This document shows, piece after piece, positions 1 through 7,200 of a stretch of 21,662 nt of DNA; position 1 is the first letter of the stretch, and each line of letters starts with the position of its first letter. Under the pieces are notes generated by a model. That model was not told the origin of the DNA and did not search any database. It saw only the letters and a program-made list of their open reading frames with translations. Where the stretch lies: positions 1-21,662 of the forward strand of contig CAKUVM010000028.1 of NCBI GenBank assembly GCA_934699135.1. The letters are read 5' to 3'. The DNA comes from an uncultured Bacteroidales bacterium. GTDB lineage: Bacteria; Bacteroidota; Bacteroidia; Bacteroidales; Marinilabiliaceae. The translations under genes and the position numbers were made by a program.

Positions 1-1
1 G

Positions 2-769
2 CTTAAGGTCGTCAGTGTCAATGCTTGCCGCGCCAGATTTGTCCTTGCTGATGGAGCGGGCGTTGCCGGAGATGTCGGCCGAGGCCGCGCCAGACATGCT
101 GCACATCACGTCGCCGCAGTCTTTGAGGCGGATCTCGCAGTTGCCGGCACCCGCCGCGTTCACGCTCACGTTCTCCGCGCCAATGACGCAGGCTTCAAGG
201 GAGCCCGCGCCATTGAGCTGTGAAACGAACTCGTCCTTGACGGCGGCGTGGTCAATGTCTATGTCCGAGGCGCCGTTGCTGCGGATCTTAAGGGCGTTGA
301 CGGTGATGCTGTCAATGTCTATGTCCGAGGCCCCGCTGACGTGTATGGAGAGGGTGTTGAAAGAGACGGGCTTCTCCATAATGATGGAGCAGGCCCCCGC
401 GGCCTCAATGTAGCTCAGGTCGGGGGTTGAGGCGTAGACCGTGACTTTGCCCGAGCCGCTCATTTTATTGATGATGGATACGTTGTCTTTCTGACGGATG
501 AACAGTTTGTCGCCGTCTTGCTTGACGGTATATCGGGCCACGTCTTTGGCGTCGCCGTCTAACCTTATGCTGTCGGTCTCTCCCTGGGTCAGGATGAGCG
601 TCACGGCCCCGCCTACGTTGACGCTGCTGAACTTCTCGGCCTTGATGGCCGTGACGATGGCCTCGGCGTCTGCCGTCGCGCGGTCAGAGGCGGGGCGTTT
701 CTCTATTATGCAAGAAGTTGCCGCGATGGCCATGATGGCGGCCGCAGCCATTATCAGTGCCTTTTTCAT
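2..769 (-). CDS. GIN-domain (DUF2807) putative lipoprotein, C-terminus cut by window edge
   Basis: The frame is open from an ATG at 769 to the left edge with no stop, giving at least 256 residues. The N-terminus (MKKALIMAAAAIMAIAATSC) has a short positive stretch, a hydrophobic core and a cysteine at residue 20 in a lipobox-like setting (AATSC), so export and lipidation are likely. The rest is rich in short Ser/Ala/Gly/Asp beta-strand rungs such as GASDIDID and GAGNCEIRLKD, with alternating hydrophobics. This matches the 'head GIN' beta-helix domain (PF10988/DUF2807) common in Bacteroidota envelope proteins; its function is not established. A 20-residue rung is nearly duplicated within it. 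It starts 30 nt after the ABC ATPase and has no visible promoter of its own, so it is probably cotranscribed. Family assignment is by recognition of the fold pattern; the role is unknown. Confidence 0.85.
   Translation of the reverse strand, partial: MKKALIMAAAAIMAIAATSCIIEKRPASDRATADAEAIVTAIKAEKFSSVNVGGAVTLILTQGETDSIRLDGDAKDVARYTVKQDGDKLFIRQKDNVSIINKMSGSGKVTVYASTPDLSYIEAAGACSIIMEKPVSFNTLSIHVSGASDIDIDSITVNALKIRSNGASDIDIDHAAVKDEFVSQLNGAGSLEACVIGAENVSVNAAGAGNCEIRLKDCGDVMCSMSGAASADISGNARSISKDKSGAASIDTDDLK
251..331 (-). repeat. 21-nt direct repeat inside the GIN-domain gene
   Basis: The same 21 bases occur at 251-271 and 311-331, exactly 60 nt apart, so the reading frame is kept and the peptide GASDIDID recurs every 20 residues. 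This fits a duplicated beta-helix rung rather than a mobile element. Confidence 0.85.
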
Positions 770-799
770 ATCAGAATGTATTTTAGTGTTTATCGTGTA

Positions 800-1627
800 T
801 TACTTATTAAGCAGCCCGCGCGTCACGGCGTTGAAGAGCAGCTCCATGTTCACTTGCGTCTCCTCGGAGTCTTCTTGCCGGCGCGCCATAAAAGAGAGGC
901 CGCCTATGCTTGGCTCCGAATATATGATGTCTGGCACGGTCTCACCAGGCATGAGCGTGCCGAAGGTGAACTCTTGAGAGAGCTGCCCGACGGATTTGTT
1001 CAGCAAGATGCTGTGGCTGTCCAAGATCACCACGTTGTCTAGCAATTGATCCACGTCGTGGACCTGATGAGTGGATATGACCGCGAGGCGGTCTCCAGTC
1101 ATGGCGGAGGCCATCACTTTGCGAAACTGTGCTTTGCTGGGGATGTCCAGACCATTAGACGGCTCGTCCATGAGCAGCGTCTTGGCCCCGGAGGCCACGG
1201 CGAAGCAGAGCATCACCTTTTTGCGTTGGCCAAGCGAGAGCTGGTCCAGGCGGCGTATGTCGGTGGTCATGTCGAACTCCGCCAGGCCGCGCTCCAGCTC
1301 TGAGTGGTCAAAGTGGGTGTAGAATGGCGCGTTGGCCCTGACGTAGGTCGAGAGGGACACGTGCGGAAGCTCAAACTCGTCTGGCACATAGAAGATGCTG
1401 GCCAGCGTCTCTGGCCTCCTGAGGCAGACGTTAGTGCCATCGGCCTCCACCACGCCCGCCTTAGGGCGCAGCAATCCGCACATAAGGCCAAGGAGGGTGG
1501 TCTTGCCAACTCCATTCTCCCCAAGCAGGCCGTATATGCGGCCATCCTCCAGCCGCAGGCTGAGGCCGTCCACCACTTTGGGAGTTTGGCCGGGGTAGCT
1601 GTATGTTACGTCTTTTATGTCTATCAT
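800..1627 (-). CDS. ABC transporter ATP-binding protein (ABC-2/NatA-like)
   Basis: This 275-residue protein is a single ABC nucleotide-binding domain. It has Walker A GENGVGKTT (36-44), signature LSLGQRKK (130-137), Walker B LLMDEP (151-156) with D154 and catalytic E155, and a switch histidine at about 187 (STH). The Q-loop region reads YVPDEFELP, with acidic residues instead of Gln, as in many ABC-2 type exporter ATPases. The last 65 or so residues form a variable tail (MPGETVPDIIYSEP and onward). No membrane permease lies next to it: upstream is the 3' end of the metal permease gene (another family) and downstream is the GIN lipoprotein. The permease may lie beyond the left edge. A clear promoter precedes it. 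The ABC call is secure; the substrate is unknown. Confidence 0.93.
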   Translation of the reverse strand: MIDIKDVTYSYPGQTPKVVDGLSLRLEDGRIYGLLGENGVGKTTLLGLMCGLLRPKAGVVEADGTNVCLRRPETLASIFYVPDEFELPHVSLSTYVRANAPFYTHFDHSELERGLAEFDMTTDIRRLDQLSLGQRKKVMLCFAVASGAKTLLMDEPSNGLDIPSKAQFRKVMASAMTGDRLAVISTHQVHDVDQLLDNVVILDSHSILLNKSVGQLSQEFTFGTLMPGETVPDIIYSEPSIGGLSFMARRQEDSEETQVNMELLFNAVTRGLLNK

Positions 1628-1672
1628 GGCTATAATCGCATTGTGTTGGTGTTATACTTGCGTAGTACACTG

Positions 1673-1703
1673 CAAATATACGCAGACTTTGCGTTCTCGC
1701 AAC
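1673..1703 (-). promoter_or_regulatory. Bacteroidota-type promoter of the ABC ATPase-GIN operon
   Basis: On the minus strand, TATATTTG (1680-1673) matches the -7 consensus TAnnTTTG perfectly. A GTTG (1703-1700) sits 19 nt upstream in the -33 position. The predicted leader is about 40 nt. A perfect inverted repeat, TTGCG-TTCT-CGCAA (1689-1702), overlaps the -33 end and spacer and could be an operator. Confidence 0.65.
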
Positions 1704-1808
1704 AATATAATGCGCAAATGTTGGGAAAAGTTTAGGGTGCAAGGGTGGGGGCGGCGAAAATGCTCATGAGGCGGGCGGCATTCCCATGGTGATGCTTGGT
1801 TGTGATTG

Positions 1809-2609
1809 TCAGCCTCTGCGCGACAGCTTGATGATGATGAGCGCAACGGACAGCAGCGCCGTGATGACGGCGCCGGACGGCAGGTCAAAGAGAAACGAGA
1901 GCGCAAGGCCCGCCGCGCACCCGACTAGGGCCACGAGGCCCGAAAGAACCATGACGCGCGGCAACGTGTGGACGAAACTGAGGGCTATGGCCTGAGGCAT
2001 TGTGAAGACAGACAGCACCAAGATGATGCCCACGGCTTTGATGGACAGCGATATGGCCAAAGCCATGATTACGGACGCTATGCCAGACACGAGCCGTGGC
2101 CTCCATCCCGCCACTTGAGCGTAGGTGGGGTCGAAAGACGTGTAGAGAAGCGGGCGGTAGAAGATGACGGCCAACGCCACGACCACGACGGCCAACGCCC
2201 CGCTGGCCAGCACGTCGGCGCGGCTCACGGCCAGCACGTCGCCAAACATGAAGCCCATGAGGTTTGGCGCATAGCCAGGCGTGAGGCTCATGAAGATCAC
2301 GCCCACGGCCATGCCCAGCGACCACAGCATGGCAATGGCGCTGTCTGTCCTGACGCCGCCGCGCTCCGTGGCCACGTTTATGCCCAACGCGCAAGCCACG
2401 GCGAAGGCTAAAGCCCCGAGCGTGGGGTCGAAGCCGGCATAGTAGGCCAGCCCTATGCCGCCAAAGCTGGCATGGGTCACGCCGCCGGCCGAGAAGACTA
2501 TGCGGCGCACCACCACGTAGGTCCCCACCACGCCGCTCAAGACGGCGAGCAGGCACACGGCGGCTATGGCGTTGCGCGCAAAGGCGTAATCTAAGATGCT
2601 GGCGTCCAT
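1809..2609 (-). CDS. znuB: Metal ABC transporter permease (ABC-3 family, ZnuB/MntB-like)
   Basis: This is a 266-residue, almost wholly hydrophobic protein with about eight membrane segments. It contains the family-typical early stretch GVVGTYVVVRRIVFSAGGVTHASFGG and the later region AVGIILVLSVFTMPQAIA, which are characteristic of ABC-3 permeases for Zn2+ or Mn2+ uptake. It would form the inner-membrane channel for the ZnuA-like lipoprotein and ZnuC-like ATPase encoded just upstream; only 2 nt separate it from the ATPase stop codon. It is the last gene of the operon, with 181 nt to the next gene. The metal (Zn or Mn) cannot be fixed from the permease alone; zinc is favoured by the His-rich loop in the binding protein. 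Confidence 0.93.
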   Translation of the reverse strand: MDASILDYAFARNAIAAVCLLAVLSGVVGTYVVVRRIVFSAGGVTHASFGGIGLAYYAGFDPTLGALAFAVACALGINVATERGGVRTDSAIAMLWSLGMAVGVIFMSLTPGYAPNLMGFMFGDVLAVSRADVLASGALAVVVVALAVIFYRPLLYTSFDPTYAQVAGWRPRLVSGIASVIMALAISLSIKAVGIILVLSVFTMPQAIALSFVHTLPRVMVLSGLVALVGCAAGLALSFLFDLPSGAVITALLSVALIIIKLSRRG

Positions 2610-2611
2610 TT

Positions 2612-3232
2612 TTAGTGGTTACACAGGGTCAGTGTCTGCGTGGCCACGCGGGCCGCGGCGTCGCGGTCATGCGAGACGAGCACCACGCCCATTTGTCCTT
2701 TGAGGCGCGGCAGCAGGTCATATAGGGTGGCTTCGGAGTCGCGGTCGAGATATGTGACGGGCTCGTCGAGGATGAGCAGGTCTGGTTGGCTCATGAGCGC
2801 GCGGCACAGCATGGCCCTTTGCCTTTGCCCTCCCGATATTTGGCCAATGGGGCTGTCTGCCACGGCCTCTAGGCGCGCGAAGCGTATGAGTTCCGCGGCT
2901 CTGTCTTTGGCTTGGCGGGTGGCGAACAGGTGATGCCCGCGCGCCTGGCCCATCAGCACCACGTCTCTCACCGCGATGGGGAAGTCGAGGTCGGCGCTCA
3001 CGGCCTGTGGCAGGTAGCCTACTTTTAGCCCCGGGTGGCGTATCACGTGGCCGTGCAATGGCGGCAGCAGGCCAAGCATCACTTTCACTATTGTAGTCTT
3101 GCCGCTGCCGTTGTCCCCTTCGAGCGCGAGCAGCGTGCCGCGGTCAACTTCCAGTGAGATGTGGCTCACAATGGCGCGCCCGTCATATCCGGCCGCCACG
3201 TCATGAAATGTGAGCAGGGCGTCTTTGTTCAT
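2612..3232 (-). CDS. znuC: Metal ABC transporter ATP-binding protein (ZnuC-like)
   Basis: This 206-residue ABC ATPase has Walker A GDNGSGKTT (39-47), Q-loop Gln76 in GYLPQ, signature ISGGQRQR (132-139), Walker B LLILDEP (152-158) and switch His188 (SHD). It energises uptake through the adjacent ABC-3 permease. The frame stays open far upstream to 3811, but the start at 3232 is chosen because homology to ABC proteins begins at MNKDALLTFHDVAAGYDG and because its ATG overlaps the znuA stop in an ATGA, indicating translational coupling. It is somewhat shorter than E. coli ZnuC (about 250), lacking a C-terminal extension. The upstream in-frame codons are antisense-like, Arg/His-rich shadow sequence over znuA. 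Confidence 0.93.
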   Translation of the reverse strand: MNKDALLTFHDVAAGYDGRAIVSHISLEVDRGTLLALEGDNGSGKTTIVKVMLGLLPPLHGHVIRHPGLKVGYLPQAVSADLDFPIAVRDVVLMGQARGHHLFATRQAKDRAAELIRFARLEAVADSPIGQISGGQRQRAMLCRALMSQPDLLILDEPVTYLDRDSEATLYDLLPRLKGQMGVVLVSHDRDAAARVATQTLTLCNH

Positions 3233-4104
3233 CTCTTCGATAGGGCGTCGGCTATGGTGGCCATGGTCTTGGGCCAATCTGCCGCCTCGGGTGTCAGTGA
3301 GACCACTTTGGCCCCTATCTCCTCTGCCGTGGCGGCGACGCGGTCGGGTGTCATGCCGGGCTGGATGAAGACCACTCTCGCGCCCGCGGCCTTCGCGTCG
3401 TTTGTCAACTCCGCGTAGCGGCGAGGTTGCGGGGCCACGCCGTCGGTGGCCACGGAGAGTTGGCGCAGGCCGTAGTCTCGCGCCACGTAGGTCAGGGCGG
3501 GGTGGTAGACCACGAAAGTTTGTCCTGGCCAAGCCTGGGCGGCTCGCTCCATCATGGAGTCTGCCCGGGTCACGTCGGCCAGCAGCGCGATGAGCGCGGA
3601 GTCGGCAAATTGGGCGGCGCGGGGCGTCACCGTCTTGATTATTTCCGCCACGTTGCGGCTCATGATGGCCGCCTGTTTGGGAGAGAGCCAGTAGTGCGGG
3701 TCGGCGGCTGCGGCGTGGCAGTGGTGTGAGGGTGTGGTTATGAGGCTGATGCCGCGTGACGCGTCGGTCCATTTCAGATTGGGCGCGGCGTCCATGATGC
3801 GGTCTCGCCATGTGGTCTCGAACTCTAGCGGGCCGAAGGCGATGTAGGCCGTGGAGTGGGAGAGGCTGGCCATTTGGCTGGGGCGGGGGGTGTACGTGTC
3901 GTGGTCCGCGCCGAGGGGGATCATGACGTTCACTTCAATGTCAGCGGGGCAAAGGCGCGACACGAAGTAGCCCATGGCGGGGTTCGACACGGTGAGGCTC
4001 TCGCGGCCCGCTCCCTCGCCTCCGCCGCAAGACGTGGCCGCCAAGGTTGCCAAGGCCAACGTGGCCGCCAAGGCGCTACTGCTGGCCAAAGAGCTCAAAG
4101 ACAT
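3229..4104 (-). CDS. znuA: Metal-binding lipoprotein of ABC transporter (ZnuA-like)
   Basis: This 291-residue cluster A-I solute-binding protein starts with a lipoprotein signal, MSLSSLASSSALAATLALATLAATSC, with the lipidated cysteine at residue 26. Likely metal ligands are the His in GADHDTYTPRPSQ, His137 in DPHYWLSP, the His in VVYHPALTYVARDYG, and a C-terminal acidic residue near SLTPEAADW. A short His-containing loop (SHHCHAAAADPH) precedes the second ligand, as in zinc-specific members, so zinc is favoured over manganese (inference). The start at 4104 is the only Met giving an intact signal peptide; it lies 29 nt inside the 3' end of the LytTR gene and is preceded by an A-rich stretch. 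It ends in an ATGA overlap with znuC. Confidence 0.9.
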   Translation of the reverse strand: MSLSSLASSSALAATLALATLAATSCGGGEGAGRESLTVSNPAMGYFVSRLCPADIEVNVMIPLGADHDTYTPRPSQMASLSHSTAYIAFGPLEFETTWRDRIMDAAPNLKWTDASRGISLITTPSHHCHAAAADPHYWLSPKQAAIMSRNVAEIIKTVTPRAAQFADSALIALLADVTRADSMMERAAQAWPGQTFVVYHPALTYVARDYGLRQLSVATDGVAPQPRRYAELTNDAKAAGARVVFIQPGMTPDRVAATAEEIGAKVVSLTPEAADWPKTMATIADALSKR

Positions 4105-4948
4105 CTTGCGAGTAATTTTTTGAGACGGGTATGGAGGTCGGCACCGGGGTGTCCAGTTTGACGACGAAGCCGTCTTTCGACTTCTCAAACATCCTGACGT
4201 GCTGGCGGTTGACCATATAAGAGCGGTGGCAGCGGATTATGCCTTTGGCTCTCATGTCGTCCTCAATGGCCTTAAACGTCCCTCGGACCATTGAGGAACC
4301 CATTTTCTGCCCGTCGGCGTAGTGCACGGTGAGGTAGTTGTCCGCCCCTTTGATGTATAGGAGGTCGCTTGCGCTTATGGCCAGCTTGAGCTCTCCTTTG
4401 GAGTCGAAGAAGTTGACCATCTGCGGGTCGTCCGCTTTGCCCGGAGTGCCGGAGTGCGTGGCGCGATATTCGCTTATTATCCTTAGCCGGCGGTCCTTGT
4501 CTCGCCAAGAGAAGTAGAGCCACATGACGCTATATGGCAGCAAGATGATCCACCCCGTGTTCTTGAACGATATTTTTAGCAATTCGCCCACCGGGCGCGC
4601 GTCATTGAACATGAAAATCTCCAGCAGGGTGAAGGAGAAGGCTATGGCCACGACCTCGGCCGCGATCCACAGCAGGTAGGCCCAATAGGCTATTGGGCGG
4701 CGCAACGACTTGCAGTGGCGATACAAGATCAGGCGGCTGATGGAGACCACCACCGCGCCAATGACCACCAGGAGGGACGACAGCATGAAGTACCTGCCCT
4801 CAGACACTCCGCCCTTAAGCCACTCCCTGGAGCCGTAGGGTTCAAAAAGGTTGATAAAGAAGAGAGTGAACAGGGCCGTGAACACAACCAGTCGCACCTG
4901 GTTGCCCTTTTCCACTAAATATTTGGGTATGTTCTTGCTGAAGTCCAT
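4076..4948 (-). CDS. Membrane-anchored LytTR-family DNA-binding regulator
   Basis: This 290-residue protein has four predicted membrane segments (about 19-35, 53-76, 86-112, 131-148), a cytoplasmic linker, and a C-terminal LytTR DNA-binding domain (about 178-285) with hallmark stretches DLLYIKGADNYLTVHYADG and IIRCHRSYMVNRQHV. There is no receiver domain, so it looks like a one-component, membrane-tethered transcription factor rather than a two-component response regulator. It is the first gene before znuABC and its end overlaps the znuA start by 29 nt, which implies cotranscription and a possible role in metal-responsive control (inference). The family is certain; the signal it senses is not known. 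A weak -7 element lies 10 nt upstream. Confidence 0.92.
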   Translation of the reverse strand: MDFSKNIPKYLVEKGNQVRLVVFTALFTLFFINLFEPYGSREWLKGGVSEGRYFMLSSLLVVIGAVVVSISRLILYRHCKSLRRPIAYWAYLLWIAAEVVAIAFSFTLLEIFMFNDARPVGELLKISFKNTGWIILLPYSVMWLYFSWRDKDRRLRIISEYRATHSGTPGKADDPQMVNFFDSKGELKLAISASDLLYIKGADNYLTVHYADGQKMGSSMVRGTFKAIEDDMRAKGIIRCHRSYMVNRQHVRMFEKSKDGFVVKLDTPVPTSIPVSKNYSQDVFELFGQQ

Positions 4949-4957
4949 GATTCAGTG

Positions 4958-4965
4958 CGAAGATA
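4958..4965 (-). promoter_or_regulatory. Possible -7 element before the LytTR-znuABC operon
   Basis: On the minus strand, TATCTTCG matches TAnnTTTG in all but one fixed position. No TTTG is seen at the right distance upstream. It lies only 9 nt before the ATG, so a transcript from it would be nearly leaderless. It is weak evidence for a separate promoter after the MATE gene. Confidence 0.35.
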
Positions 4966-5008
4966 ACATTTTTTCGCTTTGCGCAGTTGGGGAGGCCGAC
5001 AAACGGCC

Positions 5009-6352
5009 CTATCGTGCCGACATATACCTGCGTTTAAGCCTCAGGAGCAGCAACGTGGCGGCAAGTGCCAGTCCGGCCACGAAGCCGAACCAGATGCCGA
5101 CGGGGCCAAGCCCCACGACGAAGGCAAGGACGTAGCCAACGGGGATGCACGTGGCGGCGTAGGATATGGTGGCCACGCGGGCGGGGTAGTTGAAGTCGGC
5201 GAAGCCGCGGAGCGCGCCGATGGCCGTGACCTGCAGGCCGTCAAAGAGCTGGAAGAGCGCGCCGACGAGGATGAGGTGCGCCGCAATCTCAAGCGCGCCC
5301 TCGCTGCTTATGACGAGTGCGGGCAAGACATCACGCAAGGCTATGAGCGTGAGCGCCGTGCATGCCATGAACGCGGTGGCGAGGCACAGCCCCGTGACCG
5401 CGTAGCGCCGGGCCGAGGCCATATTCCCCGCGCCGCAGTCTATCGAGACTTTGATGGTGACGGCCGTGCCTATGCCTCCGGCCATGAGAAACGTCATGCT
5501 GGTGAAGAGGTTGACCACCTGGTGCGCTGCAATGGCCTCGGTGCTGATCCAGCCCATCATGATGCCGCCCATGGCGAAGCCCATGCACTCTATGACGGAC
5601 TGCACGCCGAGTGGCAGCCCTATGCGCATGAGGCGCGCGGTGAGGCTGTGCGTGCGGTCGCGGGTCGGGACTATGCCAAGTTGGCGCAACTTGCGGCGCA
5701 GGATCACCTCCATGGCCGCCCACATGAGCGTGCGGCAGATGAGCGTGCTGACGGCGGCTCCATAGGCACCCATGCCGGCATAGGCCCCGACGCCGAAGAT
5801 GAAGACGTAGTTGAGGGCTATGTTGAGCAAGTTGCACGCCAAGCCTATGACCATGGGCGACGTGGTGTCTTGCAGCCCCTCTATTATGGTGCGGGAGCAC
5901 ACGAACATCTGCTGCCCAATGAGCGAGGCGGCGTAGATGGGCAGGTAGTAGCGCGCTATGGCCACCACCTCGGCCGGCTGTCCCATGAGCGGCATGGCCA
6001 GCGTCAGGATGGCCAATACGGTGAGCTGGAACAAGACAATGCGCCAATTGAGAGCGCGCGCGTGCGCCACTAGCGTGTTGATGGAGCCGATCTGGCCGCG
6101 GCCGAGCCTCCTGCCCACGAGGGGGGTGATGGAGGCGGCCATGCCTATGCCGAGGAACATGAACGGCACTGATAGATTGCCAGAAAAGGACACGGCGGCA
6201 AGAGGCACGTCGCCCAGGCGGCCGACCATGAACGTGTCGGCAATGTTGACCAGCATGGAGCTGGCCTGTGAGGCGATGACGGGCGCGGCCAAGGCGAGCA
6301 GGGGCAAGACGTAGCCCCCCCGGCTGCGGCTGCAGAGGGTTGTTTGGGACAT
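5009..6352 (-). CDS. MATE family efflux transporter
   Basis: This 447-residue polytopic protein is the usual MATE length, with about 12 membrane helices in two similar halves. Family-typical sequences are the N-terminal LALAAPVIASQASSMLVNIADTFMVGRLGD and PLAAVSFSGN, and in the second half GLPLGVQSVIECMGFAMGGIMMGWISTEAIAAHQVV. MATE pumps export drugs, dyes or metabolites using H+ or Na+ gradients; the substrate cannot be told here. It starts 52 nt after the S24 regulator gene and has no recognisable promoter of its own, so the two are probably one transcript. A small hairpin follows its stop codon but has no T-tract. Confidence 0.95.
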   Translation of the reverse strand: MSQTTLCSRSRGGYVLPLLALAAPVIASQASSMLVNIADTFMVGRLGDVPLAAVSFSGNLSVPFMFLGIGMAASITPLVGRRLGRGQIGSINTLVAHARALNWRIVLFQLTVLAILTLAMPLMGQPAEVVAIARYYLPIYAASLIGQQMFVCSRTIIEGLQDTTSPMVIGLACNLLNIALNYVFIFGVGAYAGMGAYGAAVSTLICRTLMWAAMEVILRRKLRQLGIVPTRDRTHSLTARLMRIGLPLGVQSVIECMGFAMGGIMMGWISTEAIAAHQVVNLFTSMTFLMAGGIGTAVTIKVSIDCGAGNMASARRYAVTGLCLATAFMACTALTLIALRDVLPALVISSEGALEIAAHLILVGALFQLFDGLQVTAIGALRGFADFNYPARVATISYAATCIPVGYVLAFVVGLGPVGIWFGFVAGLALAATLLLLRLKRRYMSAR

Positions 6353-6404
6353 GTGTGAGATGTGTGCGGAAGCCTCTCGCGAGGCGGATGGGGGAAAGCG
6401 CGGG

Positions 6405-7118
6405 TTAGAGTGTGCGAACCACGCCGATGACTTTAGACAGCGAGCGGACCTCGCTCTTGGCTATGGAGAATGGCGCCACCTCCGGGTTGTCGCTGCGGCA
6501 GAGAAACTGGTCTGGCGTGGCGGAGTCATTGAATATGCGCTTGATCATGATGCCCTGCTGACCATCGACCACATAGACGTCTCCGAAGTCCACCCACGAA
6601 TCGGCATCCATTTTTTTGCAGGCCACAAGGTCGCCACTGACAAACGTGGGCTGCATGGAGATGCCTTGCACCCTTATGAGGAAGTCGGCTCCGGCTTGGG
6701 CGAACTCTGGCACCAGGTAGTGGGCGCACTCGTCTAGCCTCACGCCAGGCTCGTCCACGCCATTGAAGCCCGCCAGGGCGGCGAGTGGGATGAGCGGGAG
6801 CGAGCCAGCCTGCGGCTCTCTCACGGGCTGCGCCTCCACCCCGGCCAAGTTGCCGCCAAAGCGCGCCATCATGGGTCCGTTGCCAAGGAGCAGCCACTCG
6901 GCGGATATGCCGTAAGACTTGGCCAACATGGACAGATTGTCTGTCGAGGCGTTGGCTTTGCCGCCCAAGATGAGGGACAGGCGACCCAGGTAGAGGCCTA
7001 GCCGCTCCATAATCTCATTCTTGTTGCGCGCCAGGCGACTTTTCAAGATGAAGTTGACGGCTTGACAGAACCTGTGGTTTATGTCTTCTCGGAGGGTCGG
7101 GGTTTGCGTTTGCTCCAT
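6405..7118 (-). CDS. LexA/CI-like transcriptional regulator with S24 self-cleavage domain
   Basis: This 237-residue protein begins MEQTQTPTLRED. An in-frame Met 20 codons further upstream (7178) lies upstream of the predicted promoter and is not used here. The N-terminal part (about 12-80) is a helix-turn-helix domain of the phage-repressor kind, ending in YGISAEWLLLGNGPM, which is typical of XRE/CI repressors. The C-terminal part is peptidase S24: catalytic Ser154 in GISMQPTF, general-base Lys193 in GIMIKRIF, and a plausible Ala116-Gly117 cleavage bond in PLAALAGFNG between the domains. Such proteins lose repression after RecA-stimulated autocleavage. It has a very good promoter and precedes the MATE pump, its likeliest partner or target (inference). 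It could also be a host-adapted phage repressor, but no phage genes are nearby. Confidence 0.88.
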   Translation of the reverse strand: MEQTQTPTLREDINHRFCQAVNFILKSRLARNKNEIMERLGLYLGRLSLILGGKANASTDNLSMLAKSYGISAEWLLLGNGPMMARFGGNLAGVEAQPVREPQAGSLPLIPLAALAGFNGVDEPGVRLDECAHYLVPEFAQAGADFLIRVQGISMQPTFVSGDLVACKKMDADSWVDFGDVYVVDGQQGIMIKRIFNDSATPDQFLCRSDNPEVAPFSIAKSEVRSLSKVIGVVRTL

Positions 7119-7148
7119 AATTTCTAGTGTGCTTTTTGAGGTGCGTGG

Positions 7149-7179
7149 CAAAATTAGCTTTTTTTTGCTGATTCTCAAA
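7149..7179 (-). promoter_or_regulatory. Promoter of the S24 regulator-MATE operon
   Basis: The minus strand shows TTTG (7179-7176), a 19-nt spacer, then TAATTTTG (7156-7149). Both boxes match the Bacteroidota consensus exactly. The predicted transcript starts about 25-30 nt before the ATG at 7118. The -33 box is built from the T-run that also ends the feoAB terminator-like hairpin. Confidence 0.75.
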
Positions 7180-7200
7180 AAACACGGCGGCTTAGCCCGT
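7175..7200 (-). terminator. Weak terminator-like hairpin at the end of feoAB
   Basis: On the minus strand, ACGG (7200-7197) can pair with CCGT (7187-7184), with extra imperfect GC pairs inside, followed by six T (7180-7175). The hairpin overlaps the feoAB stop codon at 7202-7200. It is short and imperfect, so termination here may be partial. Confidence 0.4.

Noticed and set aside
3233..3811. N-terminal extension of the znuC frame
   Set aside because: The extra 193 codons lie over the znuA coding sequence in another frame, are Arg/Pro/His-rich, and ABC homology begins only at the ATG at 3232.
4994..5008. GGCCG-TTTGT-CGGCC hairpin just after the MATE stop
   Set aside because: Only 5 bp and no T-tract on the minus strand, so not a convincing intrinsic terminator.
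4979..6073. Plus-strand open frame of 364 codons opposite the MATE gene
   Set aside because: Shadow of a clear membrane transporter; the translation is rich in His, Gly, Glu and Arg with no fold signal.
6370..6383. Small palindrome GCCTC-TCGC-GAGGC between the S24 regulator and MATE genes
   Set aside because: Five-base arms and no T-tract; could be chance in a GC-rich gap, and no promoter boxes lie beside it.
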